60,000 nt of DNA from Hydractinia symbiolongicarpus (lineage: Eukaryota > Cnidaria > Hydrozoa > Anthoathecata > Hydractiniidae): positions 3,474,001-3,534,000 of the forward strand of contig NC_079882.1 of the NCBI RefSeq assembly GCF_029227915.1, read 5' to 3'. Within the stretch, counting starts at the first letter, position 1, and each line of letters starts with the position of its first letter. Under the pieces are notes generated by a model. The model saw nothing but the letters and a program-made list of their open reading frames with translations, did not search any database and was not told the origin of the DNA. The translations under genes were made by a program, and so were the position numbers. Below are positions 23,507 to 38,383 of the stretch, piece after piece.

Positions 23507-25687
23507 TTAAATCACAGTATCTGCTGGTCGTTGGTCCAACTTGCTTTTATGTGTCTTCACCATATATATAAAATATGTTATCGTTTCCTTCTCGGGTACC
23601 GATATCGTCCTAAAATGCTTGTGAATATTCTAAAAATTAAAAAGTTTTGCATCTAACGTTTTTTAGTATAAAATTTACGATAAGCATATTTTGAGACTGG
23701 ATAATTAAGAAACGAGTGTTTTTATTCTGGGTTGTTTTAGGAGTGAAAAAACAAAACAATATCGAGTCAATGTAATAAAAAATAATAATAAAAAAATTCT
23801 ATCAAATTAATTTCAACTTTAGTGACCTACACAAAAATCAATGGAGGCAGTTCGTATTTTAAATCTGTTACAGATGAAAAAAAAATCACACACAGAAGAA
23901 GTTCTCGCAAAAAGTTCAAACATAAAATCGGGATGTTACTAAAATAGATGCACCCCCTATTGTTCTTTTTGACTTGTTTGTTTGTTCTTTATTTTATATG
24001 TACGCAGTTAAAGTTTAGGTGGGTGTGTTCGGTCACAAGGTTGTGTCTTAATAAAACCTTTACACAAAAAGAGATTTAACACGACAGGTGGTAGAAAGAA
24101 AAATTGATTTTTATATAATATTTTAGTTCCCAATTTTATAATAGAGATGGAGAAATAATTAAAAATCGTCCGTACTAAGTATGACTCATACTCTGATGTG
24201 ACTGAGGACTGAACGTTCAGTAATATTCGGTAGATATTGAGTATATACCTCGATTAGTTGTGACTTGCTCATTCCAGGTCGTGTTGGTATCCTATAATGT
24301 CGTTTATATCTTCGTAGTGTACCAACTGGTAACTGTGATAAATCAACCTGGTGTGTTCAATAAAAAAACTGCGGTAATAAATGCGATACTAATTACTAAT
24401 CTAAGTAATTGAATTTCTTAAATATATGCTTGTTTTACCTCGTTAATGTCATTTTCATCTTCAGATTCCTTTCGTTTTCTTTTATTTCGTGCCTTTTGAA
24501 TTATATTTTTATGGAAATCGCATATATAGGTGTGTTTAGCCTAAAAAAAAAAGACAAATTGAACAAGTTTACATCGTAATGGTCACATGCTAATATTATG
24601 ATATCATATATATCATTGTTTAACATTATGGCCTGTTACCTACCAGCATAATTTTTCTCAAACACGAAAGAAACACTTAAAAAACTATTTGGGGCCAAAT
24701 TCAGGCCCAAATTCAGTTGATTTTGCCCCAATTCGGCGCCATTCTCTTCAAAATCCGAAAATGTATTTTTCTAGCATTTATTGTAATTTTGTGAAAAAAT
24801 CTAATGAACGGGTCCGGAGAAAAGCTGTGACGAACGTAGAAAAGGATACGAAATAATCTTTAGCTAATTTTGGGCCGTTCTAGGTCCTAGTAACCAATCA
24901 TTGTTCTCCTGCCTAAGTGGATTTTTCTGTAGGCTTTATCGACTAGTTTTAGACTTTTCATAGAAAAAAGTAATGATAATTTTTATAGAAAAACTCTAAA
25001 AATCCTATTTATGGGCCAAATTTTGTTGTTTTTTTTGCACAAAATAGTGCCAATTATGATCCGAAAATGTCACAGAATCAAAAAAATAAACTGATGATCG
25101 GATCCGGAGGAAAGCTGTGGCGTGTGTACAGATCACCTAGCTATGGCGTGTGATTAAAAAAATAAACACTAATTCAAGAGTCCATCAAATAGATAAATTT
25201 TAAAAATAAATTTTTAGGGAGTGTTTCTGTAGTAGAAGACAACTAAAACCTAGGTCAAGAAAGTTTTTAACATGTTGTGACAAATTCGGGACTATATAAC
25301 AGTATTTGGGTGATGTAAATAAAAAATTAATTATCTTCTGCGTTTTTTTTGTTTACTGTGTGAATTTTTTGTCAAAATCAGAAGTTGCTTTCATATTCAA
25401 CAAGTTATATTTTAAGAATATTTTGAAGTTCTGTATTTTTTGCAATTGTAAGCCTAAAAAACGTTGTTTTTAATTACCTGAAAATTTTATGGAGAAAAGG
25501 AACAAAAAGAGAGAAAACGTAGCAAAAAACTCACATTTGAATCCAGTGAAAATTTCAATTTGCGTTGCTCAACAAGTTTTTGCACACGGAAATTAAAACT
25601 TGCATTTCCTGATTGCTTTCTACAACGATCACCATTCTCCACTAAACAACATGTTTGGTCAGATCTCGAATCTTTATCACCAGTCAT
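23507..25687 (-). CDS. SAP30L: SAP30/SAP30L, histone deacetylase complex subunit
   Basis: Complete four-exon gene: 25535-25687, 24439-24540, 24249-24347, 23507-23629; 158 codons, all junctions in phase 0. SAP30 proteins bridge the Sin3-HDAC corepressor complex in the nucleus and bind DNA and phosphoinositides through an N-terminal zinc module (family knowledge). The zinc residues are visible: [10 protein letters not shown] in exon 1 and YICDFHKN in exon 2, followed by the basic stretch [12 protein letters not shown]. Exon 3 gives [19 protein letters not shown], and exon 4 gives [20 protein letters not shown], the Sin3-binding region. Length compares with about 180 residues in vertebrates; the difference is a shorter N-terminus. 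The symbol could equally be SAP30, because invertebrates usually have one gene for both. Confidence 0.95.
24780..25130. repeat. Two degenerate copies of a repeat in SAP30L intron 1
   Basis: The motif GGTCCGGAGAAAAGCTGTG near 24810 recurs as GATCCGGAGGAAAGCTGTGG near 25100, about 300 bp apart, with weak similarity in the intervening sequence. No coding content is seen in this intron. Confidence 0.5.
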
Positions 25688-26566
25688 TGTCTACCGATCA
25701 GATATCATTCACACTGCAAATATTATCAAAATAAAAAGCTTTACTTTTTAAAGTTATTTTTGAGGCGCCTTTTCAGACAAATCGATTTGTCTATAATAAA
25801 CATGGCAAAACCGATGAAGTACACAAAGATGGGTCCTTTAAAGTTATATATTTAAGGTGCCTGTCAAATGTTTTTAGTACTTTTAAGTTTTTACTAACTT
25901 CTAAGGGAGATAGTAACAACTAAGTTTATTCACACAACCACAAGAAAAATCCGCAGCACAATTGAAGTAAATAAAAAAATACCTTCACTTATAGAAAGGC
26001 CGCAATATACAATAACTAGACAGAAATTCTTTTAAAAATATTTATAATTAAGGTTTTTTAAGGTTTTTCTCCAGACACATATTCAAGAGTTTTATAATCA
26101 CTATCAATTTTACGAAGGTCTGGCAGAAATTTGTTTGTAAGCAAAAACACAGTTCAAATAGGAGTTGACATTCCACATCAGAGATGCATTACCAAAAAAT
26201 CCTGACATATTAAAATTCTACAAGATCTTTACATCTAGCACATCAAGATTTTCCACTTACAATAATCATTAAAATTTTTAGCGGAAAACGTTTTATGGAT
26301 TAATGTACGGAAGAGTAATTTCAAAACATTAACACAAGTCGTAAAAACATATTTTTTGAAGGCACGGTATAAAGGAGCCTCGATGTTAGTTAAGACTAGA
26401 TAAAATAAATAGCAGTTTTGGCTTGCTTCTTAAAAAGATCTATAATGATCTTTATGCGTCTATATCTTTATACTGTTGCCTTACAATTAAAAAAAAAACG
26501 TAAAACACATTCTTTTGTCATTTTATAGGAAAGAGACTATAGATTAGGCATAGACAATAGATATCA
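25688..26566. other. Intergenic spacer between NXF1 3' end and SAP30L 5' end
   Basis: AT-rich and without recognisable genes or repeats. It should contain the SAP30L promoter and 5' UTR. Confidence 0.5.
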
Positions 26567-26572
26567 TTTATT
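26567..26572 (-). terminator. Candidate NXF1 poly(A) signal AATAAA
   Basis: TTTATT on the plus strand is AATAAA on the transcript strand, about 250 nt past the NXF1 stop codon. In such AT-rich DNA the hexamer is common, so this is only a candidate. Confidence 0.35.
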
Positions 26573-26818
26573 TAATTACACAAATGTTGGTATGTTTCAA
26601 CTGACTTCTCTTTGTATGGAATGAATTATCGAAATATAGCATAAAAAAATCGAAGAAAAACGAAACGTACTAAATATATCACAGTTGAAAAAAATTGTTT
26701 TTTAGTTTTCCATTCCAGAACATTGGAACTTGCATTTTACATAATGTTACGACATTCACCCAATTTTCACTAGACAGGTTTTTTTTAATTTTGTTATCGT
26801 CAGTAATAAATGTTGTCA

Positions 26819-29800
26819 TTATTGAAAAGCTTCAGGTGGAATCTTTCCCTGGCTTTTTAATTCTCCAAATTTTACAGCAGCTTGTTTAAAATCCCAGCCA
26901 TTCGAAATCAGGGCATCCAAAGACCACTTCAAATTCATTTTCGATTCCATTGAAAATTTTTTCACCAGCTCTTCTTGCTCTGTGGTGTAACTAGAATTCT
27001 GCACAGTGGAAGTGGTCTGGGCCACAACTGGTACATTTCCGACTGATTGAACTTTCATCTGCTTTTCAGTTGCTGCTCGTACATGCAGCTGGTCGTTTAT
27101 AAGAAGGAGCTGTGAATTCTTTTCAGGCACAGCCACAAAAGTTCTAGTAAAACCTCTAAGAACTTGACCATTTCCATCCAAGAATGTGCCTTTAACAACA
27201 AACATTAAGCATTCAGCAGTCACAAAAGGTATATCAAGAGTAAACGAATTAAAGTTGTGCTTTGTTTGAGGAAGTTCAGTTAGCAATGCTACCACTGTCA
27301 GTTTTTTATGCTTAACTAATTGTTCTCTATTGGTCCTGTCATTCATATTTTCAATATCATGGTTATGTTTTAAATAGTCCTTCAAGGAATTGGCATTGTT
27401 TTCAGAAGTTGGAACGCCAGTGTTACAACACAATGAAAACACAGCATCATTATGATAGGCTGGCAACAACTGCTGACGATCGTTAACATCGGCTGCATCA
27501 TAGATTTGAAAGAAATTTTTCAAAAAAACCACAACTAAACTTGAAGCTTCAGAATTTGGTGGATAATTACCTAATGATTTAGGAAGTGATGCTGCCGTCT
27601 CGTCTAAGTCAAATGCCAACTTAAGAGATGGAGGCAACACTGTTCCATCAAGCTCTTTTAAATTTGGAAGGTGGTTACGAACTTCTTCTTGGTATTCACC
27701 AACGTCGTTTTTGTACTGCTCAGAGGCTGGGTTTTCACTGAACCACAGTTTTATAATATTTTTGTGTGATTTCAGCTTCGCTAGCTCACCAGTAAAACGA
27801 ATCGCATTTTTGGATAGATTGATTTCTTCCAGTGCTGGACATTTTTCACTTAAGTTTTCTAGAATGCTTAATCTTTGTATTTGATTATTGGACAAATCTA
27901 GAATTTTTAATGTAGAACAGAGTTGATGTATAATCTCCAAAATAGTGTTAATCACAACAGGTTTCCATATCTTGGTTTCTACTTCCCCTGCTCTAAGTAC
28001 TTTGTCAAAAAACAAATTAGACAAATCCAATTTTACTGCTTCAGGGTCAAAGCGTTTTGCAAGGCAATCTTTATACACTTCTAACTTTTCAGGAGATGTC
28101 TCAACTTCTGTGTTAATAGGAGCTCCAGAATTGTTATTTCCTGTGGAACCACCTTGATTTCTTGGTGGCCGACTTGGTCGCACTGAGAGAAACAACTTTG
28201 AGCCATCTTTTGTTGTTATCTTGTTACTTGCCGCTTTTAATCCATCTGCAGCAGATTTCTCATTGACAAAAAAAACAGCATTGTCCTGGAAAATATGAAA
28301 ATTCACAGGCGAGAATGGTTCAGTACATATAGATTTTAACCTTGCTAACAGCCAGTCACGGCTATGTTTTTTCCCTTCCGGTATGACAATTTTCCACCAC
28401 CCACTGTCACCATCCACATCATCTACTCTATTTTCTGGAGATCTGTCCCTGCGCCGACTATTTGCACTACCCCTGCCATATGGATTATATCTATTGCTAC
28501 CTCCCTGCCTCTCACTATCCATCATAGAGTCCCCCTCATCGTCCTCATCAAACCTTGATCTGGGGTGATAGCTTCCATGGCCTCTACCACGACCACGACC
28601 ACGTCCTTGACCACGATTTCCTCTACCTCTTCCCCTAAAAGAGGATCCACCTCTGTTGTATCCTCCTCGTTGCCACCGTCCACCATTGTCTCCTATAAAA
28701 AAATAAAAAATAAATAAATAAAAATCATTAAAACTGTATATCCTATTTTTTAATGCTATTGATCAAGCAGTAAAAAAGGATACAACAGTAAAATGGCATT
28801 TTAACTTAAGTTCTTGAATTTTCTTAAAATAAAAAATTTTAGTGCATGCAACTTATTAAAATACAAAAGGTTGTAACGATATCCAGTAAAAATAAGAGTA
28901 TTCGATGCTTTCAGAGTGAAATAATATTTTTAGGATAAAACCAGACATGACAACTTTAAGTTTCATGTTTTATAACAATCTTCAGGGTTGTATATCGTGA
29001 TGATTGTTAAAACATGAAACTGTGTAGTGTTTTATTCCGAAAATACTTTTATGTATATAGTTTTCACGCCATGTCTTATGTTAAAAATAGAATGTTCTTA
29101 GTTTATTTAATTTTTAAACTATTAATTATTTGTGATTTGTATTCAGTGCTTATTTGGTCACCAACCACTTATTCAAGAATTATAAACCAGACATTTTAGC
29201 ATACATTTTGTTTACTTGTGTTATTCGTTGAAGAATAGTTAGGTAATAATATGAACACTAAAAAGAAAAACAGGGAAAAGTTAAACGTATGCCAAGAACA
29301 CACTGGGTTTACTAAAGTTTCCAATATAAACTTCTATAATGTAAAAACAAGCCTTTTTGTCATAATTGGTCACCTGTTTTAGCAAGAAACTAGGCTAAGC
29401 ATCTTGTTTCTTCTGCCACCCAGCTATTGAAGTTCCAAAAGTTTCTTAATGTGTTTTTTAAAGGGGAAGAATAATATACACTTTAACGATAATACTCTTT
29501 TTGTCTGACAAAAAGAACAAGTATACAAGAACAAAAGTAAAAGCAGGGCACTGTATATCTCATTATTTCATATTTCATATAGATTTAACACATTCCCTAG
29601 TGAACACATTCCATGGAGCAAGTTTTTTTATACAATATATTTGACATCTGTATACGTTTTGAGAAACAGAATTTAATTCAAAATTAGTAATTTACTGCAA
29701 GAGAAGTAGCCAAATGAAATTAGATTTTGTATCTGTCTCCTAATAGAGAAAAGATTACTAAACACAAAAACTATCAAAATTTTGCTATGTTTGTCTTTTT

Positions 29801-32800
29801 TGAACTGATGCATTTGGTCTTTGCATTACTATTGATAGTAATCACAATCAATCACATTTTAGTAAAATTCTATGTTTTAACATTTCATTTGCTCATTTTT
29901 ACATTCTCTTAATTAGTAAGGTTAAACTACTTAATCTGTTTTGTTATTTAAAAACATCTTCTCCGCTATAATCCTAATACAATCTTAAATCTTAGGCCAA
30001 GGAAAGATGTATAACTCCTTTGCGTGACTTGCCTTTTGTGGGTTGTTTGTTGATTTTAGACTATAAACAGCACATCTGTTTTCATTTAATCTTTTAAAAA
30101 AGTGTTTACTGTTTGTTAATCTCTCCATAATAAATTTACCCATATTTTTATTTAAATCATTTGTTTAAATTTATCTGATTTCTTCATTGTTTCTGATACA
30201 CATTTAACATTTCGGGTTCCAAAGTATTTTTTAAAAGGGAGAAAACAATTTGAAACTAGTGGCTTAGTGATTTTTTAAATCACACGTACAAAGTGGTACG
30301 TTGGTTCACCCTTTTGTTGCTGTGGTGGCGATGTTCAGGATATTTTAACATATTGAATTTAAGCTACTTAATATTGCGTATTTCACCGGATTCAAAATTA
30401 CTACAGTATTGTTTAATTATATATGAAGTCGGGAAGGCAAGTGGTGTTTAGAAAGATTTTCTAATGCAACTACGAGGAAAAAGATTTTGAATATTTTTAG
30501 CTGCGTTTTTTATTATACTAAATATTTTTGTTATGTTAGCAAAGTTCCTTATATCTAGTCAAAATGTGGAACATATTATGCAGGAAGCTTTTCCATTTTT
30601 CTGAGCATCAAAACAAACAAGTTTTTTTAAAACACGTAGCTATTAGCTAGATGTATTAATTTCAGTACAAGAATTGAGTCAATATAATATCCTTTCCATA
30701 TTCACTTATTGTTGATTTTTTTTTTTTTTTTTTGTAACCAGAAAATTTTCACTCAAAATGATTTTATTTTTGATTAAAATATAATTCATATTGCTTGTAT
30801 CCATTTTTTAACAAAAATGCTTAAAAATAAGTAAAAATAAATTTATTTGCTAGTTAACAAGCAGACATACACGCAGCTAATAATTAAAAAAAGAAAGAAA
30901 AAAGATAAGGCGGAAAACCATCATATAGTCGTTGACTAATATAAGAGGATGACCACCTAAGTAAATTAATTGATAAAATAAAAATAGAATTCAATTATTT
31001 AGTCAAAATCGCAGGTTCAATATTCCCCTAGGCAGTGATTGATGACAAGAGATTTTAAAGTGACACAAGATAATAATTTAATAAATTTGAAGAAACTTAA
31101 GAGATCTGAAGTGAGTTTCGAATTAAGAAATTTGTTGATAAAAAGAATGTTTAAGGTTTTCACAAAGTTAAAGACTTTAAGCACTTTAAGGTTCAGAAAG
31201 AGTGGTGATGCCTCAATTTAGATAAAATACCACTAGCAAGAGCTAACTTAGGAGTTAAAAAGGAAACATGAGGTTTCCAGGTTAAGTGAGAATCAAGATA
31301 CACACCCAAGTAAAAGAAGAGCTTGGAAAGATTTTAGAACTAGCATTTTTTTAGAAAAGGTAAGAATTAAAGGATTTTCTGCTGATGTTGAAAGATTAAG
31401 AATTCAGTTTTACTCGCATTTAGAGAAATTTTATTGGCCAGAAGCCAAGTTTGAAGACATCTAAGATCAAAGTTAAGTTTATTACATAAAGATTTCAGAG
31501 AAGAATTGAAATGAAGTAGATTATCATCAGCAAATTGAAAAGTTTTCTAAATATAATAATGGAATGAAGATCATTGATGATGGTGTTTGATAGCTTTCAC
31601 AAGAGACTTAACATAAGAGATGGTAACAAATTGTGTTCTCCCTGATATATCTAAACCAATTTAATACAACTCCTCTGCTTCCACAGTAATGTAATTTGGA
31701 AATAAGGATAGTGTGGCAACAGTATCAAAGGCTTTTTGAAGGTCGACAAAAACTCCACAGGCAAGGTTACCATTGTCAAGAGCACTAGAAGTTGAATGAG
31801 CCTTACCAAAGCTGAACTGTCGATCAAAGAGAATATCATGAGCATTGAAAAATTTCTAACACGGGTGTACATAAGTTTTTCAAGGATTTTAATAATGCAT
31901 GACTCGTGTTTTCTTTCATCCTACATAATAATCTCACCGGTAGATGATAAACAAATGTTTTTAATAAAAAAAGTGTTAAAGAATTGTTTTGACACCCTTC
32001 ACACAAGGATTCCTTCCATGCTTTGTATCACAGTTCTTTTTTTCTTTTTTTTTTTACTTTGGTATCCTCAAAACACCCTTCACAGTTATTTTGATTCTCC
32101 AACCCCAATTGAAGAAACAGCATTATAACATGTACATTCAGTTTTTTAATAATAACTAAAAAATAAAGCCTAAATGTGTTATCATTTATTACATACTTAG
32201 CTCAATAGAACATTTTTCCTGCAGTGACATTTTGTTTCCTCCATGATGACAAACTCTCATTTAGAAAACTAAAACAGTTTTCATTGGAAATGTTATAGCA
32301 TTATTAAGGAAAACTATAGTAAAGGAAATCAACTTAAAAACCACTATCAAGATAACAGCCGAAAAAACTTACAAGGTAATAGCTACAAACTCTGAGAATA
32401 TATGCTTTGTCACAGCAAAAATCCTACCATGTTTAATCATGGTTGTTGTAAACTGTGGAGTGTTGGTCTAATCAACATCTGCATTTTTCACAGAATGCGA
32501 TAAGGACAGACTTGATACAGAGGAAGTTGAGTTTAGATCTAACACAGTCTAGATCAGATTGGAAGAGGGTCATTAATATACCCCATCCAACCCATGCTAG
32601 CATGATAAGGGACGTATCATGTCTGTCCTTATAACCTCCTGCCAAGTCTTTCTCGGTCTGCCTCTGGGCTTTGCCCCAGGAACTATCAAGTCTCTACACT
32701 TTCTTACCCAATTATCCCCCTCCATTCTTTCCAAGTGTCCCAGCCAATTCAATCTTCTTATCTGGATAACATCTTTAATTCTACGGATACTTAGCCTGCT

Positions 32801-35800
32801 TCTTAGCTCATCTGAACTCTTTCTGTCTCTCAAAACGGCGTTACATATCCACCTAACCATTCTCATATCATTCCTTTCTAAACGGTCAAGATCTTCCTAC
32901 TTCACTGCCCATGTCTCACTACCGTACAACATAACACTTCTTACAGAGGCCTCATACAACCTACCTTTTAACTCAATTGACAAGACTCTGCTAGTCCACA
33001 AAGAAAGTAACTCTCTGAACTTTTTCCAAGCAGAACCTATCCTGCAAGTAACACTTCTTTCAACACCCCCTTCACTGCCCAACATATCACCTAAGTAACA
33101 GAAGTTCTTAACTATCTCTAACGAGCCACTGCTGTACATCAATGAAGCTGGAAATACTTCATTCTCTATAATCTCACCTTTGCAACGCTTTTGCATACAA
33201 ACTGAATGTCAGCTCTTAAACTTCCACCAATATTACTGCACTTTTTATGTACCCAATGCTTGCAAGTCTGACAAAAAATTGAGTTACTACCAACCCCTTT
33301 CCTGCAAACTCCACAAGGCCACTTTCCAACTACAAGGTCACACTTGGCTGCAATGCTACTAATCATGACTTTAGACTTTGCTGTGTTCACCCTTAGCCCT
33401 TTCTCTTCTAGTCCTTTCTTCCACTTCTCAAACTTTTCAACTAATTCTTCCATCGACTCTGCTATGAGAACCAAATCATCTGCATACAATAGCTCCCATG
33501 GACAACCTGTTCTGAACTCCATCAACAGCGCTTCTAAGACTAGAACAAACAACAAAGGACTAAGTACAGAACCCTGTTGTACACCAACATTTACTCTAAA
33601 TTCATCACTAAGGGAATCGTTAATCCTGACACAACTTCTAGCATTGCTTGACATAGACTATACCATCGTAACTAGCCACTCATCCACACCTAATTTTCTC
33701 ATAGCCCACCAAATAACTTTACGCGGCACTCTATCAAAAGCTTTCTCTAAATCTACAAAGGCAAAACAGAGATTCTTTCTCGTAAATACTTTCCCTGAAG
33801 CTGTCTGAGAAAAAATATTGCATCTGTAGTGCCACGTCCTTGAACAAAACCAAATTGCATCTTATCTATATCAATTCTTTCTCTAAGTAACTTATCAATC
33901 ACTCTTTTAATAACTTTCATTACTTGATCAACCAACTTCGAACCTCAATAGTTACCCCTTTCTAATGCATCACCCTTACCCTTGAAACAATTCACTATTA
34001 CACTCGACTGCCACTCACTCGGAATAGCACCATCCTTTATAATCTGATTAGCAAGACTTGTAATAAGTTCAACTCCAATATATCCAGATGCTTTTACCAT
34101 CTCTCCAACAATACCTGATACTCCTGCAGCCTTGCCAACCTTCAATTTCCTAATAGCCTCCACTACAACATCATCATCAGACAAATTATCCTCATCCCAA
34201 TCAAACTCAGTGTTAAGCAACCTCTGATAATAATTCTTCCAAGCTACCCATTTCTCCTCCTCTGTGCTAGCCAAAACACCTTCATCATTACGTATACACT
34301 TCTCACATACAAAATCTTGATTAGTCTTTTTCATTTGCACGACGATAACAATAGAAAGCAATTAAGTTTGAGTGTAAACAAAAGATATGTGAAGGTTCTT
34401 TATATAGAAATGAGGTTGTTACACGAGGTCGTAAAACTTGCGTACATGTAAAGTTACATTCAAGCGGTACTGTATATGGGACATTTGTGTGTATATTTTC
34501 CTCCGAATTAAAATGTAGTTTTTTTGATTTTCTTATAATAAATTATTGTGTCTCTTTACATCATGGTGTTTGCAAAGTTACCTTCAAATGGAGTTGTGGA
34601 AAAAAAATCCTTAAAGAAAACTACACAACATTCCCAGCCCTCTGAATCCACGACGGCATTCAGCTTTTGCCATCAAAAATGCCGTTGTGGTAGACCTTCA
34701 CGACGGCAAAATATTGCCATAGTGGTTTATAGACTGCACAAAAATAAAAATACTCTTTCCAACTTAATAATCTTGCTAGTTACTTATTTATTTCGTCAAA
34801 CAAGTCTTTGTTAGACCATACCATGCATCAGTCTTATTCAGAAATATGTGAATCAAGTAACGCGTGCGATGTAGAACGCACATGCAAAGGATGTTATAAC
34901 GCAATGTTGCGCATTCACTTTGTGGTAGAAAAGTGGGGGCGTTTTGAATCGTGAACCTCAAACACGATGATTGAGCGTATAGTGACTCTCTCAATCTTAA
35001 CTTCCTTGTCTACATGTTCAAATAGTATGCATGACTATATTGTCATTTTCAAAAATTTATTGTTTATTTTTCAGGTCATCAGAAGCAAATAGGCAAAAAA
35101 ATGCTTCGCTTGGGTTTCGTTTTTAAAATTGTTTGAATAAAAATAACACCTGTTCCGCCTGTTAGTGCAGTTTTGCAGACTTGCTTTATCCGTGCTTTGT
35201 CTGTGTTCACCTCCGCATTAGTTAAGAACCGCATGGTTGGATTTCTTGTGTAAGACAACGGCAGGGGCAGGCAAAAGAGATTTATGTCTATGTAGTTCTT
35301 TCAACTAAGTCAGGAGTCAGTGAATTAACTAGGATAATCAGGTTGGCTATGAATAAGCTTGCTCGTGGATTAAAAGGACCAGGACTATTTAATAATTCTG
35401 AGATCTAAAAGTGTTCGACCAAGACGGAAATCTATCGGACGTTTTAACCGACGAAAGTTCAAAACGAGCTACGGAAATGTCCAACCAAACTGGAAATGTG
35501 GCGGATGTTTTAATCACACCCCCAAAACGATTTGGGTGTGTGCCAAGGCGCACGCCTCTCCTGGAAAAGAGACTAAATGTAAAGTTTTTTTAGTGAAAAA
35601 TATGGCGAGCAAAATTGCTCGCATAGACACTCTGATGTTAGCAATTAATTGCTCGGGAGGTTATTTGCTGAAAAAGCTTGAGTAAGCATAATAAAACAAT
35701 CTTGAAACGATTAGGAAACGATTTTAGTTTTTAATGAAACCATTCACAAAATAGTGAAACGATTTCCAAAAGATTTGAAGCGATTTCCATACGATTTGAA

Positions 35801-38347
35801 ACGATTTCCATACGTTTTGAAACGATTTCCATACGATTTGAAACGATTTCAAAAAATTAAACATTACTTTAACATCATTCCAAATTCGTATCACATGCTA
35901 TGCTAATTAAAAAATGACACGATATCGGACACAATCCCTAAAAACCTATGATGTACCAAATAGGTTCAGATATGGAAGAATTAGTGAAAGTGCCAGCTTA
36001 GTCTTAACATCACAAATTTTAATTTTAAATTTTCCAAGTTATGAAAAATTTTAAACATTATATTCCAAAATAAGACTAATTTGATTCTTTAATGACAAAT
36101 CTAATCCCTTGTGATACCAAAAAAAACAATTTGTTTTGGTTTCATTATTGAGTTATGAAGTTTAATGGGGTAAGTTTTTTTAAGGGTAATCAGCCTGTAA
36201 TAAAAATACTAATTGACTTTTTTTAGCAAAAGTTTATTATGGAAAGAAATGCTTGGTATATATGACACCCGACAATGCTTGTTATGGCACCTGTGTTTTG
36301 AAAAGAACCGCACAATGCCTCGTTTACTTATATACTTTATTTTTTTCCTGCTAAAGTAAAAGCAAAAGATTTTATTTTATACATAACTAGTCGATAAGGC
36401 CCGTGGAGAAATCCACTGAGGCTGGATAAAAATGAGAAAGAAGCGTCATTTGTATTGGATGACGTCAGCAACCCATCTACAAAAAAATAATTTAGAACCT
36501 TGTTTTCACGTTGTCTCTACTGTGTAAACCTTAAAGCGCTAATCAAGAAAATGTATATGAACATGTGCTTTCGATGAACGGTTAATGAGAGGGAATAAAA
36601 TATTTGCTGACGTCAGCAAAGTCTTCACAAGGTACAAAAATTTTTTTTAGAAATTTATGTACCTGTTGCCTTCATCATATACATCTTCAAACGCTGATCA
36701 AAAAAATGTATAGGATCATGTACTTTTGATAAAACTCATCAACCCGTCCATTCCGGAACCGATTCAGGGACATAGGTTTGGGAAAATTCCCCAAATTGGT
36801 CCTAGGTGGTCCCCAGTTACCCATGCGGTGAAAATCATTGACATCGCCATCTCGTTTCCAAGTTATTTGGACTCAAAATTTTAACTGCACTGTAATGGCT
36901 TCATTATTTAATAAGGATATTGACGATAAAGTAGTGTTATTGACGTCATTTAACATTTGAGACATACTTTTTTTCGCCAACTTCAAAGAAAATTTCGGCA
37001 ACATCAACAATATCCACTATGACCGTCACAAACACTCCGTATTATTATATAAGATACACCTAACCCAGTCCTTAATTAAACTTTATTTATACATGTAGGA
37101 CAAACAAATATTTTACCTGACGTAAATGATATTTAATATTAGCTAGCCTTGTGTTTAAAATGCTAACAGGATTATCAAAATTGTTACACACACAAAAAAC
37201 CTGTCTAGGAACGAAATTAGGAGATTCTTACAGTACCGCTCGAATGTACCTTTACATGTACACGATAGTTACCACCTTCACATCAGCTAGAGATAGATAG
37301 ATAGATGTGCATATTTTACATGACTAGCTTTCGGTAGCGTCAGAATTTTCGCTGTTATTGTTAACCTATTGTTAAATACCTGAGCTATTTTTGCATGTTG
37401 AAAACAATAGAGATCAACGAAAAAAATATAGTTTAACAAAGATCTAAGTATCTATTGTTTTTACTCATGAAAGGTAATGTTAAACCATTTGTTTATAAAT
37501 GTTATGTTTTCGCTGATGCTTGCGTTTTATGAAAGTGCGCATGCAATTTTATTTCTTTTCACACAAAACTAAATGTTATACTTTGCACATTAAATATCTG
37601 AACTCTTAAAAAGCCAGATCTAAGAACGAAAAGCGGCGAAATGATCGCGTCTTAAAAATTCAGAAATGAAGAACGGTGATAGAAAAGCTTTTTTAGATCG
37701 CATTTTAAAAGTTTAAAAACTAAAAGTGCCAATAGAAAAGCTTTTTTAGATTGCATTTTAAAAGTTTAAGAACAGAAAGCCGCGATAGAAATGCTTTTTA
37801 AATCAGGTTTTAAAAATTTAAGAAAGAATCAATACACATATATAATGATTTAACTTTAACCTGTTGTATTCGTTCATTTTTTTAATATAATATATGTCAA
37901 TAGCCTTCGTAACCTTTAACACTTAACACATGTTAAACAATAACATGCATGTTACATGTTACAATGATATGATTCATCAAATCTTATTGTTATGACTTGT
38001 CATCCAATGACTTCGTGGTGCCGTAGATTAGTGGTTATAGCTCTCGTACTCTGTGCAGGAGACCGGGGTTCGATTCCTCTTGACGGCGATTCAACATGGG
38101 TGAGTGAATGTTACCATAGCCCCGGGTTAACCCAAGCCATGTGAGGGAAATTGGGAAGATGGCACACTGTGTGGGCCGTTGGATGTTGCCGGGTGTCTAG
38201 TAGAGCACGGGCTCTAATTGGGTCTGCGTAGCTCAAAATGAGCATTAAATACTCTAGGACTCTCCATCTACGCCATGGCCCCTCCTGGAAATAATAGACA
38301 GGGTATATCCCTCGATATTTGTGAGGCTAGCCATGTAAAATATGCAC

Positions 38348-38383
<36 letters not shown>

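Noticed and set aside
28364-28568. Plus-strand ORFs opposite the NXF1 N-terminus
   Set aside because: They mirror the RG-rich coding region of NXF1, and the strand and domain content favour NXF1.
32619-33808. Plus-strand ORFs of 154-159 codons
   Set aside because: They are antisense shadows of the minus-strand LINE reading frames, which carry the RT motifs.
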